Source: Sodalis praecaptivus
GTDB lineage: Bacteria; Pseudomonadota; Gammaproteobacteria; Enterobacterales; Enterobacteriaceae
Assembly (NCBI RefSeq): GCF_000517425.1
Contig: NZ_CP006569.1
Coordinates: 682,001 to 746,000 of the forward strand
Length of the DNA: 64,000 bases
Direction: 5' to 3'
Under the pieces are notes generated by a model. The model saw only the letters and a program-made list of their open reading frames with translations, searched no databases and had not been told where the DNA came from. This document shows positions 40,079 through 47,790 of this stretch, in pieces (the stretch's first letter is position 1; each line of letters opens with the position of its first letter). The translations under genes were made by a program, and so were the position numbers.

Positions 40079-40136
40079 AACGGTCCTAATAGGCAATATT
40101 AACGCGTTTGATATATTCTTTCGATTTCTATTATGC

Positions 40137-40165
40137 CGCGGCTGCCCGCGATGTGGGCAGCCGCG
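40137..40165 (-). repeat. Perfect stem-loop between fliS and fliT
   Basis: CGCGGCTGCCC and GGGCAGCCGCG pair over 11 bp with a seven-base loop. There is no T-run, so a terminator is less likely than an mRNA-stabilising or translation-limiting hairpin that sets the fliS:fliT ratio. Confidence 0.8.
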
Positions 40166-40196
40166 ACAACAATAAAAATGATGAATGCCGTTTTAT

Positions 40197-40601
40197 TTAA
40201 ACTTGCGGTTGCGGTTGTTCAGACGGAATCTGCTTCCAGCTGTCGGCGATATCCGTCAATAGCGCCCGGACGTGTTTGATCGCAACGGCATCTTTTTTCA
40301 AATTGGCCTGCATAAGCTGGCGAATGAAATAATCATATAGCGCTGCCAGATTACGGCTAATTTCGTTGCCTTTTTCCATGTCCAGCGCCATTTTGAGACC
40401 GTTGTCGATAATATTAATCGCTTTTGAGATGGCATTGCCTTTTGCCACCATGTTGTTTTGTTCGAGATAAATCTCTGCTTTAATCAATGCGCTTATGGCA
40501 CCATCGAATAAAAGAACAATCAATTGATGGGGGCTGGCGTTCAGCACACTGCTTTGTAAACCTACGTTAGCGTAGGCCGCGGTACCATACATTTTTACCA
40601 T
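40197..40601 (-). CDS. fliS: Flagellin export chaperone FliS
   Basis: 134 residues (Salmonella 135). The motifs AYANVGLQSSVLNASPHQLIVLLFDGA, KGNAISKAINIIDNGL and NLAALYDYFIRQLMQANL are near-identical to enteric FliS. It binds the FliC C-terminus and prevents early polymerisation. A start three codons later is equally plausible. Confidence 0.97.
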   Translation of the reverse strand: MVKMYGTAAYANVGLQSSVLNASPHQLIVLLFDGAISALIKAEIYLEQNNMVAKGNAISKAINIIDNGLKMALDMEKGNEISRNLAALYDYFIRQLMQANLKKDAVAIKHVRALLTDIADSWKQIPSEQPQPQV

Positions 40602-40649
40602 GATTTAGCGTCCATATTCACGTCCTCCAGCCCGCACCCCTGTCAATAA

Positions 40650-42074
40650 TCAGGATGAGCTGCTGGTTTTAGAAATAGCTTCAAATTGCTGAGTTAAATA
40701 ATCACTGGTGCTGTTCAATGACGTTATCAATACATCCAGTTGCGTAAATTGTGATTTGTAGCGTGCAATATTGGAGTCAATGCTGCTCTGGACGCTATCG
40801 TATTGTTTAGACAATTTCGTCAGAATGGTATTGATGCTATCGGTCGCGTTATCAATCATGCCATTATCGTCAATATAGCTGCTGGCTAGATTGGTCATTT
40901 GGGTTGCTAACCCTGTCGTGCTCCCGTCGCCAATAAAGAAATCCGCCACGGCGGTGGGATTATTGGCCAAGTTTTTCACCAGCGTGCTTTCATCGACGCT
41001 CAGCGTGCCGTCTTTATTTAGCGTGACGCCTAAATCGTTAATGACTTGAAAAGTGCTATCGCTCTGCGCCGAACTTAATTGACTTTTTAGCTGATTTTGA
41101 ATCGTGCGCAGGGTACTGTCGCCAATCAAGGCGCCGTTGCTGTCGCTCTGTTCTTCTCCCGCGCTAACGGCGGTATATTGCGTCAGGCTATTAAAGGTAG
41201 AGATCAAACTGTTATAGGCGCTGACCCAATCCTCGATGGCTTTGGCTGAATCGGTAGTGCTCTGACGCAGAATAAGATTTTGCGTGCTGCTGGTGGTGGC
41301 GTTCAGCGTCAGCGTCACGCCCTGCGGCACATCGGTAATGGTATTGGAACTGCGTTCAACGCTGATGCCGTTAACCGTCAGCAGGGCGTTTTGTGCCGCG
41401 GTGGTTTGCACCATCCCCGTGGTGCTGTCGGTATCGCTGCCGTCATAGCCGATGAGGGCATTCAATTTATCGTCGCCGCTAACCGCGAGCGTCATGGTTG
41501 CGTCGCTGCCGGTGCTGTCGGAGGTAATGACCAACTGATAACCGCTGTCACCCGACTGGATGATACTGGCGGTGACGCCGGCATCGGCCTGATTAATGGC
41601 GTCACGCAGGCCGCTGAGCGTGGTTTGATCGTCGGTCAAAGGAATGGTGACGGCGTCGCCGCTGCCTACGGTAATGCTCAATTGACGGTTGCTGCTGCCG
41701 CTGGTGCCGATAAGGGCCGTCGTGCTGCTAAAGCTGTTGCTGCTGCTGGTTGCCAGCGACTGCGCCGTGGCCAGCTGCGTCACGCTGATGCTATAGCTGC
41801 CGCTGACGGCGTCGTCGCCGACTTCAGTACTAAACGCATCATGGCTGCTGGCCACTTTTTGTGTATAGGTGGAACGGGTGGTTAGGGCAGCCGTCGCCTC
41901 GTTAAAGCTTTCCAAGGCGCTTTTCAATGTGCCGTAAGCCGTCAATTTCGTATTGTAGCTGTCTTGTTTATCAGTCACCGTGGTGAGACGCGCCTCTTCG
42001 GCAGTCTGTAAAGAATCCAATAAGCTGCTCAGATCCAATCCCGAACCGATACCTAATGAACTGATGGTTGACAT
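40650..42074 (-). CDS. fliD: Filament cap protein FliD (HAP2)
   Basis: 474 residues (E. coli 468). The N-terminal SSLGIGSGLDLSSLLDSLQTAEE and C-terminal VQSSIDSNIARYKSQFTQLDVLITSLNSTSDYLTQQFEAI-type coiled coil mark HAP2. The middle is variable and Ser/Thr-rich. It caps the filament. First gene of fliDST, with a perfect sigma-28 promoter. Confidence 0.97.
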   Translation of the reverse strand: MSTISSLGIGSGLDLSSLLDSLQTAEEARLTTVTDKQDSYNTKLTAYGTLKSALESFNEATAALTTRSTYTQKVASSHDAFSTEVGDDAVSGSYSISVTQLATAQSLATSSSNSFSSTTALIGTSGSSNRQLSITVGSGDAVTIPLTDDQTTLSGLRDAINQADAGVTASIIQSGDSGYQLVITSDSTGSDATMTLAVSGDDKLNALIGYDGSDTDSTTGMVQTTAAQNALLTVNGISVERSSNTITDVPQGVTLTLNATTSSTQNLILRQSTTDSAKAIEDWVSAYNSLISTFNSLTQYTAVSAGEEQSDSNGALIGDSTLRTIQNQLKSQLSSAQSDSTFQVINDLGVTLNKDGTLSVDESTLVKNLANNPTAVADFFIGDGSTTGLATQMTNLASSYIDDNGMIDNATDSINTILTKLSKQYDSVQSSIDSNIARYKSQFTQLDVLITSLNSTSDYLTQQFEAISKTSSSS

Positions 42075-42110
42075 CGCTTTGCCCTATGGTTGAACGCGGT
42101 AGATAAACTG

Positions 42111-42137
42111 TTATCGGCACGAACGAAAAAAAGTTTA
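42111..42137 (-). promoter_or_regulatory. Sigma-28 promoter for fliDST
   Basis: On the minus strand the sequence is TAAACTTT, 11 bases, GCCGATAA. The -10 is perfect and the -35 keeps the essential TAAA. It lies 37 bases upstream of the fliD start. Confidence 0.9.
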
Positions 42138-42259
42138 CCTGATTCTTGCCGCGGGCAATGGCGCTGAAACGAAGGTTAATAGCGGGTAATTCACGCAATA
42201 GAGGCGTAGATGAGGGGAAGGGCATTCCCATTCAAGGGCAATAAATTTCCATTTTAGGC

Positions 42260-42286
42260 TAAAGATTGGGAAAAGAACGCCGATAC
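42260..42286 (+). promoter_or_regulatory. Sigma-28 promoter for fliC
   Basis: TAAAGATT, 11 bases, GCCGATAC matches the FliA consensus at the key positions. It is 87 bases before the flagellin start and about 120 bases from the opposing fliD promoter. Confidence 0.9.
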
Positions 42287-42372
42287 CATTGAAGACGGTC
42301 ATTAAAGCCCCTTAGCAAAATGCCCGGGTTCACCTTTTCTGTCCCTAGGGACGATTATTTAGGAATACTGCA

Positions 42373-43893
42373 ATGGCACAAGTCATCAATACCAACAGCA
42401 TCTCGCTGATGGCCCAGAACAATTTGAACAAATCGCAATCTGCCCTGGGTACCGCTATTGAGCGTCTGTCTTCCGGCCTGCGCATCAACAGCGCCAAGGA
42501 CGATGCCGCCGGTCAGGCGATCAGCAACCGTTTTACATCAAACATCAACGGACTGACGCAGGCGTCGCGCAACGCTAACGACGGTATCTCCCTGGCGCAG
42601 ACCACGGAAGGCGCGCTGGATGAAATCAACGACAACCTGCAGGCAATTCGTACGCTGACCGTGCAGTCACAAACGGGCACCAACTCCACCAGCGACCTGC
42701 AATCCATCCAGGATGAAGTGACCCAGCGCCTGGCGGAAATCGATCGTATTTCCCAGCAGACCGACTTCAACGGCGTCAAAGTTTTAAGTACCGATAAGAG
42801 CCTGTCCATCCAGGTCGGCGCTAACGATGGTGAAACCATCTCTATCGATTTGAAGAAAATCGATTCCAATTCCCTGAAACTGGGCACCTTTAACGTCAAC
42901 GGCCCGACCGGCACCCAGACCGGCGTTACCGTTGCGCCGACCACCAATGTCGCCGCCACCGGCAGCGTCTCGGTCAGCTCCGTCACCCTGTCCGCCGGCA
43001 CGAACGACGCCAAGGCCGATATCGAAGCGGGTAGCCTGGTTAAAAACGACGACGGCTACTTCGTGAAAACCAGCGACGGCGATTACTATGCCGCCACGGT
43101 TTCCACCGACGGTACCGGCAAACTGACCGCCACCGTTGCCGATGACGCGGAAGTAGAAGCCGCCGCGCCGACGGACACCACGGCGGTCACTACCGGTAGC
43201 GCTATTGCCACCACTTATGATAGCGCCACCGGCATCACCGCCACCGGCAACGCCGACGCCGCCGATATTGCCGCGGGCACGCTGGTGAAAGACGACAACA
43301 ACAACTACTACGTCAAAACCGATAAAGGCGCTTACAGCGCTACCGTTTCCATCGCCGACGACGGCACCCTGACCGCCACCGTTGCGGCCGATGCCAAAGC
43401 CACGACGCCGGGTATCACCGACAGTAACACCGCGTCCACCGTCGACAGCGCCAAAACGTCGCTGGTGCAGGACAAGAACGGTCACTATTTCATTAAAGAC
43501 GAAACCGCCGGCTCTACGGATGCGACCGTGAAATATTACGCCGCCAAAGTCACCACCGACGATGATGGCAATGTGACCGCCGCCAGCTACGACTCCAGCA
43601 AAGCGCTGACCGCCGCTACCAGCGACCCGTTGGCCACCCTGGACGATGCGCTGTCCACCGTTGACACCATGCGTTCTAATTTGGGTGCGGTGCAAAACCG
43701 GTTCGAGTCCACCATTAACAACCTGACCAGCAGCACCAGCAACCTGAGCGAAGCACAATCGCGTATTCAGGACGCTGACTATGCCACCGAAGTATCCAAT
43801 ATGAGCAAGGCGCAGATCTTGCAGCAGGCGGGTACCTCAGTACTGGCCCAGGCCAATCAGGTACCGCAGACCGTTCTTTCTCTTCTGCAGTAA
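42373..43893 (+). CDS. fliC: Flagellin FliC
   Basis: 506 residues (E. coli K-12 498). The conserved D0/D1 N-terminus (AQVINTNSISLMAQNNLNKSQ, RLSSGLRINSAKDDAAGQAI) and C-terminal helix (AQILQQAGTSVLAQANQVPQTVLSLLQ) are intact, including the TLR5-type region. The exposed middle (about residues 217-407) is made of three related modules (217-259, 299-340, 361-407), each with a VKDDxxYFVKTxxGxYxATVxxDxxGxLTATVA pattern. FliS and FlgM act on its export and expression. Confidence 0.98.
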   Translation: MAQVINTNSISLMAQNNLNKSQSALGTAIERLSSGLRINSAKDDAAGQAISNRFTSNINGLTQASRNANDGISLAQTTEGALDEINDNLQAIRTLTVQSQTGTNSTSDLQSIQDEVTQRLAEIDRISQQTDFNGVKVLSTDKSLSIQVGANDGETISIDLKKIDSNSLKLGTFNVNGPTGTQTGVTVAPTTNVAATGSVSVSSVTLSAGTNDAKADIEAGSLVKNDDGYFVKTSDGDYYAATVSTDGTGKLTATVADDAEVEAAAPTDTTAVTTGSAIATTYDSATGITATGNADAADIAAGTLVKDDNNNYYVKTDKGAYSATVSIADDGTLTATVAADAKATTPGITDSNTASTVDSAKTSLVQDKNGHYFIKDETAGSTDATVKYYAAKVTTDDDGNVTAASYDSSKALTAATSDPLATLDDALSTVDTMRSNLGAVQNRFESTINNLTSSTSNLSEAQSRIQDADYATEVSNMSKAQILQQAGTSVLAQANQVPQTVLSLLQ

Positions 43894-44022
43894 GCCTGTA
43901 AATTATCCCGGTCGCGCTATCACGACGCACGTTGTTGGCCGCGTCATCACGGCCAGCGACGTTCGCCGCTTACGACGACCGGGCGCGCCACACCTGGCTT
44001 CGCTGCCGCTATTGGCAGTCCC

Positions 44023-44047
44023 ACCCCGCTCCGGCGGGGTTTTTTTA
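44023..44047 (+). terminator. Rho-independent terminator of fliC
   Basis: ACCCCGC and GCGGGGT form a seven-base GC-rich stem around TCCG, followed by a run of seven Ts. It lies 130 bases past the fliC stop and insulates fliA. Confidence 0.92.
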
Positions 44048-44237
44048 TTCTCTACCGGCGCGGGGCAAGGAAGAAACTGATAGGTGACTCCTCCATCCGG
44101 CGGGTTAGCGATAGGGTAACGCCGTCGATAACGGCGGTATGGGAGGATAAGAGCGGCTTTTTGCTGACTATTCGGTCGATTGATTGGTGAACGAGTACGG
44201 ATAATCAGCGCAGAACCGGGTGAGAAAGGGTTAAAAG

Positions 44238-44963
44238 ATGAGCGATCTGTATACTGCCGCAGGCGTGATGGATAAACAGTCGCTATGGATGCGTTATATT
44301 CCGCTGGTACGCCATGAAGCGCTGCGGCTACAGGTGCGTGTACCCGCAAGCGTCGATCTGGACGATTTGCTACAGGCCGGCAGCATAGGCTTGCTCAGCG
44401 CGCTAGATCGTTTCGATGCGGTTCAGGGCGCCGCCTTTACCACCTATGCGGTGCAGCGTATTCGCGGCGCCATGCTCGATGAGTTGCGCGGCCGCGATTG
44501 GCTGCCGCGCAGTACCCGGCGTCACGCCCGGGAAGTGGCGCAGGCCATTCAGAAAACCGAGCAGACCTTGGGCAGAACCGCCACCGAGCAGGAGGTGGCG
44601 AATACGATGAACATTCCGCTGGCCCAGTATCACCAACTATTGCAGGACACCAACAGCGGTCAGTTGTTTTCCTATGACGAATGGCGCGAAGAACATGGCG
44701 ACGCTGCGGATAATCTGCTGCCGGAGCACGAAGCGGGCAATAACCCGCTACAGCAATTGCTCGAAAGCGGCCTGCGCGATCGCGTGATTGCGGCCATCGA
44801 GGCGCTGCCGGAACGGGAGAAATTGATGCTGACGCTCTATTATCAGGAAGAGCTCAACCTGAAAGAGATAGGCGAGGTCATGGGCATCGGTGAATCGCGG
44901 GTCAGCCAGTTGCACAGCCAATCCATCAAACGCCTACGGGCGAAGTTGATGTCTGATTTCTAA
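44238..44963 (+). CDS. fliA: Flagellar sigma-28 factor FliA
   Basis: 241 residues (E. coli 239). The region 2 helix has RYIPLVRHEALRLQVRVPASVDLDDLLQAGSIGLL, and region 4 has LKEIGEVMGIGESRVSQLHSQSIKRLRAKL. It directs RNA polymerase to the class 3 promoters listed in this window and is inhibited by FlgM. I see no sigma-28 box before it. In E. coli fliZ follows fliA; here the next gene is a convergent HD-GYP gene. Confidence 0.97.
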   Translation: MSDLYTAAGVMDKQSLWMRYIPLVRHEALRLQVRVPASVDLDDLLQAGSIGLLSALDRFDAVQGAAFTTYAVQRIRGAMLDELRGRDWLPRSTRRHAREVAQAIQKTEQTLGRTATEQEVANTMNIPLAQYHQLLQDTNSGQLFSYDEWREEHGDAADNLLPEHEAGNNPLQQLLESGLRDRVIAAIEALPEREKLMLTLYYQEELNLKEIGEVMGIGESRVSQLHSQSIKRLRAKLMSDF

Positions 44964-45303
44964 ACCTTTATTGCACTACCGCCCTGTTTGCCGGCGCCCT
45001 GGCCGGCACGCGTTCTTTTCCCTACCCCCCTGACAGACGCCTCGCCGGCAAAGGATGCGGCGGCCAAGGTTTTTTCGCAATGCCTCCCCGACAAACTCGA
45101 CTTTCCTGCGCGCCCGCTAGCGGCCGTCTTTGCCGTCGCTAGGTCGCCGACGAACCCGAGTTTTATCCCGTGCGGAGGGGGTAAAGATGGCCTGGCAAAG
45201 CATTTTGCCCCCGGGCGCGGCTTTTACCGGCACCAGAGGCGTGCCGGTATGGCCCGGTAACGACCGTCGACCATGGGGCGGCCCTTACCCGCTTAGAGGC
45301 GGA
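44964..45303. other. fliA/HD-GYP convergent intergenic region
   Basis: No conserved ORF or fliZ is found. TACCGGCAC and GTGCCGGTA at 45225-45249 form a perfect nine-base stem with a seven-base loop but without a T-run. A plus-strand ORF from 45187 has a strong GGAGGGGG site but runs antisense into the HD-GYP gene and looks accidental. Confidence 0.5.
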
Positions 45304-46542
45304 TCAGCCTTCCATTTCCCGTTCCTGATGTTGTCGCTGCGGCGTGTAGTCATCGCCGTGCCAACCGAGCGTAATGTCCGGTTCGGCGAGACCGGTTTCG
45401 AGCCCGTCTAGCAACGCTTCCGGCCCGGCGCTGCCGTCGCCGATACTGGGGATCGCCAAATCCAAATTGCGCGCGGACAGCGGCGCGCTGGTGAGTGAGG
45501 AAAAAAAGCGGCGGACTTTAGGGTGCAGTAGCGACGCGCCTTCCGCCTCCGTCGCCTCCGCCAGAGGCTCTGGCGCGAGACGTACCGCGGATCCTACCGG
45601 GTAAACGCCCACCGCCTTAACGAAGGTAAAAAACACCGATTGATCGAAATGCCCCTTCCAGGCCGCCATATTGCGGATGGCGGCGTCGGGGGTCCAGGCG
45701 GCTTTGTAACTGCGGCTGGATGTGAGCGCATCATAGACATCGCACACGGCGGCCATGCGTGCATAGCGCGAGATAGCCGCCCCGCGCAGACCAAAGGGGT
45801 AACCGCCGCCGTCGATTTTTTCATGATGGTGCAACAGGATATCCCGTATGGCGGGCGCGGTGGTATCGGGATTCAGCATGGCGATGCCGAGCAGGGGGTG
45901 TTGTTTGATGATAGCCGACTCCGCGACGGTAAGACGGCCGGGCTTATTCAGAATGGAAGCCGGGATCAGCGCTTTGCCCAGATCGTGCAACAGTCCGCCC
46001 ATGCCCAGTAGCCGCAGCGTTTCCGACGGCAGGCGATATTGCAGGCCGAGGGCAACCATCAGCGCGCAGACCGCGACCGAATGCTGATAGGTGTAATTAT
46101 CGTGGGTCTTGAGCTGCGCCACGCCCAGCAAAGCTATCGGATTGTCCTCAAGGGAGCGGATAACGCTATCCACCAGGGGCAGGGTAACCAGGGGATCGAG
46201 GGTTTTACCCAGCCGCGCGTCGCAGAAAATTTGTTTCATCTGCGCGGCGCCGGTCAGACAGATTTGGCGCGCGTTTTCCAACGCGCTGTCGATACCCTCG
46301 CCGTCATGGCGCGAGGGCGATGCGGGGATCTGGCTGAGCCAGGGGCGGGCGTTGACGGCGCGCACGCCCTTCAACTCATCAATCCAGACGTGTTTGATTC
46401 CGACGCGATGAATAGCGGTAATTTGTGCAGAAGTGGTTAGCAGAAAACCGTCGCGCAACGTGGTGGAGCTGTGGCGTGAGAGCTCCAACCGCTGGATATA
46501 CATCCCCAGCCGCAACGCGCCGACGCCTAATCGCTTAATCAC
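45304..46542 (-). CDS. HD-GYP domain c-di-GMP phosphodiesterase, predicted class 3 flagellar gene
   Basis: 412 residues. A DUF3391-like N-terminal domain (about 1-100) is followed by an HD-GYP domain. The catalytic HD pair is H186-D187 in GGLLHDLGK, and the metal/GYP loop HHEKIDGGGYP spans 239-249, so both hallmark motifs are intact. A C-terminal extension of about 80 residues is not recognised. It should hydrolyse c-di-GMP and so favour motility. A sigma-28-type promoter 32 bases upstream ties it to flagellar completion. Ends convergently with fliA. Confidence 0.92.
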   Translation of the reverse strand: MIKRLGVGALRLGMYIQRLELSRHSSTTLRDGFLLTTSAQITAIHRVGIKHVWIDELKGVRAVNARPWLSQIPASPSRHDGEGIDSALENARQICLTGAAQMKQIFCDARLGKTLDPLVTLPLVDSVIRSLEDNPIALLGVAQLKTHDNYTYQHSVAVCALMVALGLQYRLPSETLRLLGMGGLLHDLGKALIPASILNKPGRLTVAESAIIKQHPLLGIAMLNPDTTAPAIRDILLHHHEKIDGGGYPFGLRGAAISRYARMAAVCDVYDALTSSRSYKAAWTPDAAIRNMAAWKGHFDQSVFFTFVKAVGVYPVGSAVRLAPEPLAEATEAEGASLLHPKVRRFFSSLTSAPLSARNLDLAIPSIGDGSAGPEALLDGLETGLAEPDITLGWHGDDYTPQRQHQEREMEG

Positions 46543-46573
46543 TGTCTCTCTCCTGAACAGAGGGCTTTAGACG

Positions 46574-46600
46574 TTAACGGCACGATGCGGGAAAACTTTA
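46574..46600 (-). promoter_or_regulatory. Sigma-28 promoter of the HD-GYP gene
   Basis: On the minus strand the sequence is TAAAGTTT, 11 bases, GCCGTTAA. The -35 is perfect and the -10 has one substitution, like the flgK promoter. It is 32 bases from the ATG of the HD-GYP gene. Confidence 0.85.
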
Positions 46601-46672
46601 GCCCCCGTGCGCCCAAAACCGCATTTTTTTGCGACGGCGGCGGTGAATGCGCCTGAGGGAGCGGAGGCCACC

Positions 46673-47713
46673 TCAAAAAGAGTCGGGGACAGCGGCGCAG
46701 CGGTTCGCCCGCGACTGCCATTGTTTGGGAGACAAGCCATACCAGCGCTGAAAGGCGCGCGATAATGCGCTGGTTTCGGCATAACCCAACCGCGCCGACA
46801 GCGTGGATATATTACCCTGATCCTGTTCGAGAAAATCAAGCGCCAACTCACGACGCGTGGTTTCGATTAGCGTTTTAAAAGTTACGCCGCAGTCGACCAG
46901 GCGGCGGCGCAGCGTCCAACTGGGCATATTCAGCCGATGCGCCACGTCGTCCAGCCGCGGTTTTCCCTGCGCGAGCAACGCCGGCAAGGCGTGTTTCACT
47001 TGTTCGACCACATTGTGACCGATCTTGTCGCGCTGTCCGAGCATCTGCAAACTGTGTTTCGCGAGCGTCATAAGGCGGCGGTCGTAGCCCGGCATGGGCC
47101 TGTCCAGCGCCGCGGTGGCAAAAATGAGCGCATGCTGAGGTTGCTTGAAGCGCACGCCGGGGCCAAATAGCTGACGGTGCGCGCTATCGCATGCCGGCGG
47201 GCGATGGGCGAAGTGCACCGCCTGGGGCGTCCAGTCGGCACCCAGGGCCTGGCGCAGCAAAGTCTGCCAAACGGCCAATAGGAGTTCGCTAAGATGACGC
47301 TGTTGATCGGGGGAACTGTCGGCAGAGTGATAAATAAGGTGACACTGGCCCCGGCTTTGCCGCAGTTGAATGCGCGCGCGTTGCTGATGCAACGCAAAGC
47401 CATCGACGAGCTGCGCCAGCGCCGCGCCGAGCGTGGGACAACTGAGCAAAAGGTAGCCCAGCAGGCCCAGCGCCTTCAGGGGGAACTGACGTCCGAAAGC
47501 CAGGCCAAAATCGGCATTGCCGGTTTCGTCCGCCGCGACCTGTAGCACGCGGCAATAAAGGGGTAGGGGAATCGGCGCGTTGGGCGTGTCGTCCCAGTGC
47601 AGGCGCAGTCCGGCTTGTGCGCTGACCCGCGCGGCCACGCCGCCCTGGAGGGTGATGAAATCCGCCAGCCCGCTGGTCATCGTGGCCAGCAGCGAAGGTT
47701 CATCGTCGCGCAT
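46673..47713 (-). CDS. AraC-family transcriptional regulator (OruR/ArgR-like N-terminal domain)
   Basis: 346 residues from ATG 47713, which has GAGAAA upstream; an in-frame start 33 codons earlier would overlap the upstream gene. The N-terminal 200 residues match the Arabinose-binding-like domain of OruR/ornithine-type regulators (ALGLLGYLLLSCPTLGAALAQL). The C-terminal 100 residues carry two helix-turn-helix motifs, with LDDVAHRLNMPSWTLRRRLVDCGVTF and STLSARLGYAETSALSRAFQRWYGLSPKQW. It is encoded at the end of the amino-acid ABC operon and may regulate it. Ligand unknown. Confidence 0.88.
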   Translation of the reverse strand: MRDDEPSLLATMTSGLADFITLQGGVAARVSAQAGLRLHWDDTPNAPIPLPLYCRVLQVAADETGNADFGLAFGRQFPLKALGLLGYLLLSCPTLGAALAQLVDGFALHQQRARIQLRQSRGQCHLIYHSADSSPDQQRHLSELLLAVWQTLLRQALGADWTPQAVHFAHRPPACDSAHRQLFGPGVRFKQPQHALIFATAALDRPMPGYDRRLMTLAKHSLQMLGQRDKIGHNVVEQVKHALPALLAQGKPRLDDVAHRLNMPSWTLRRRLVDCGVTFKTLIETTRRELALDFLEQDQGNISTLSARLGYAETSALSRAFQRWYGLSPKQWQSRANRCAAVPDSF

Positions 47714-47790
47714 GCTTTTCTCGGCGGGAAGCGGCAGGGAGCACCCTTGGCGTTTGCCTACCCCGGCACGGCCGGCTGCCGGTTCGCCGC

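Noticed and set aside
45187-45411. 74-codon ORF behind a strong GGAGGGGG site downstream of fliA
   Set aside because: It runs antisense into the conserved 3' end of the HD-GYP gene and shows no family features.
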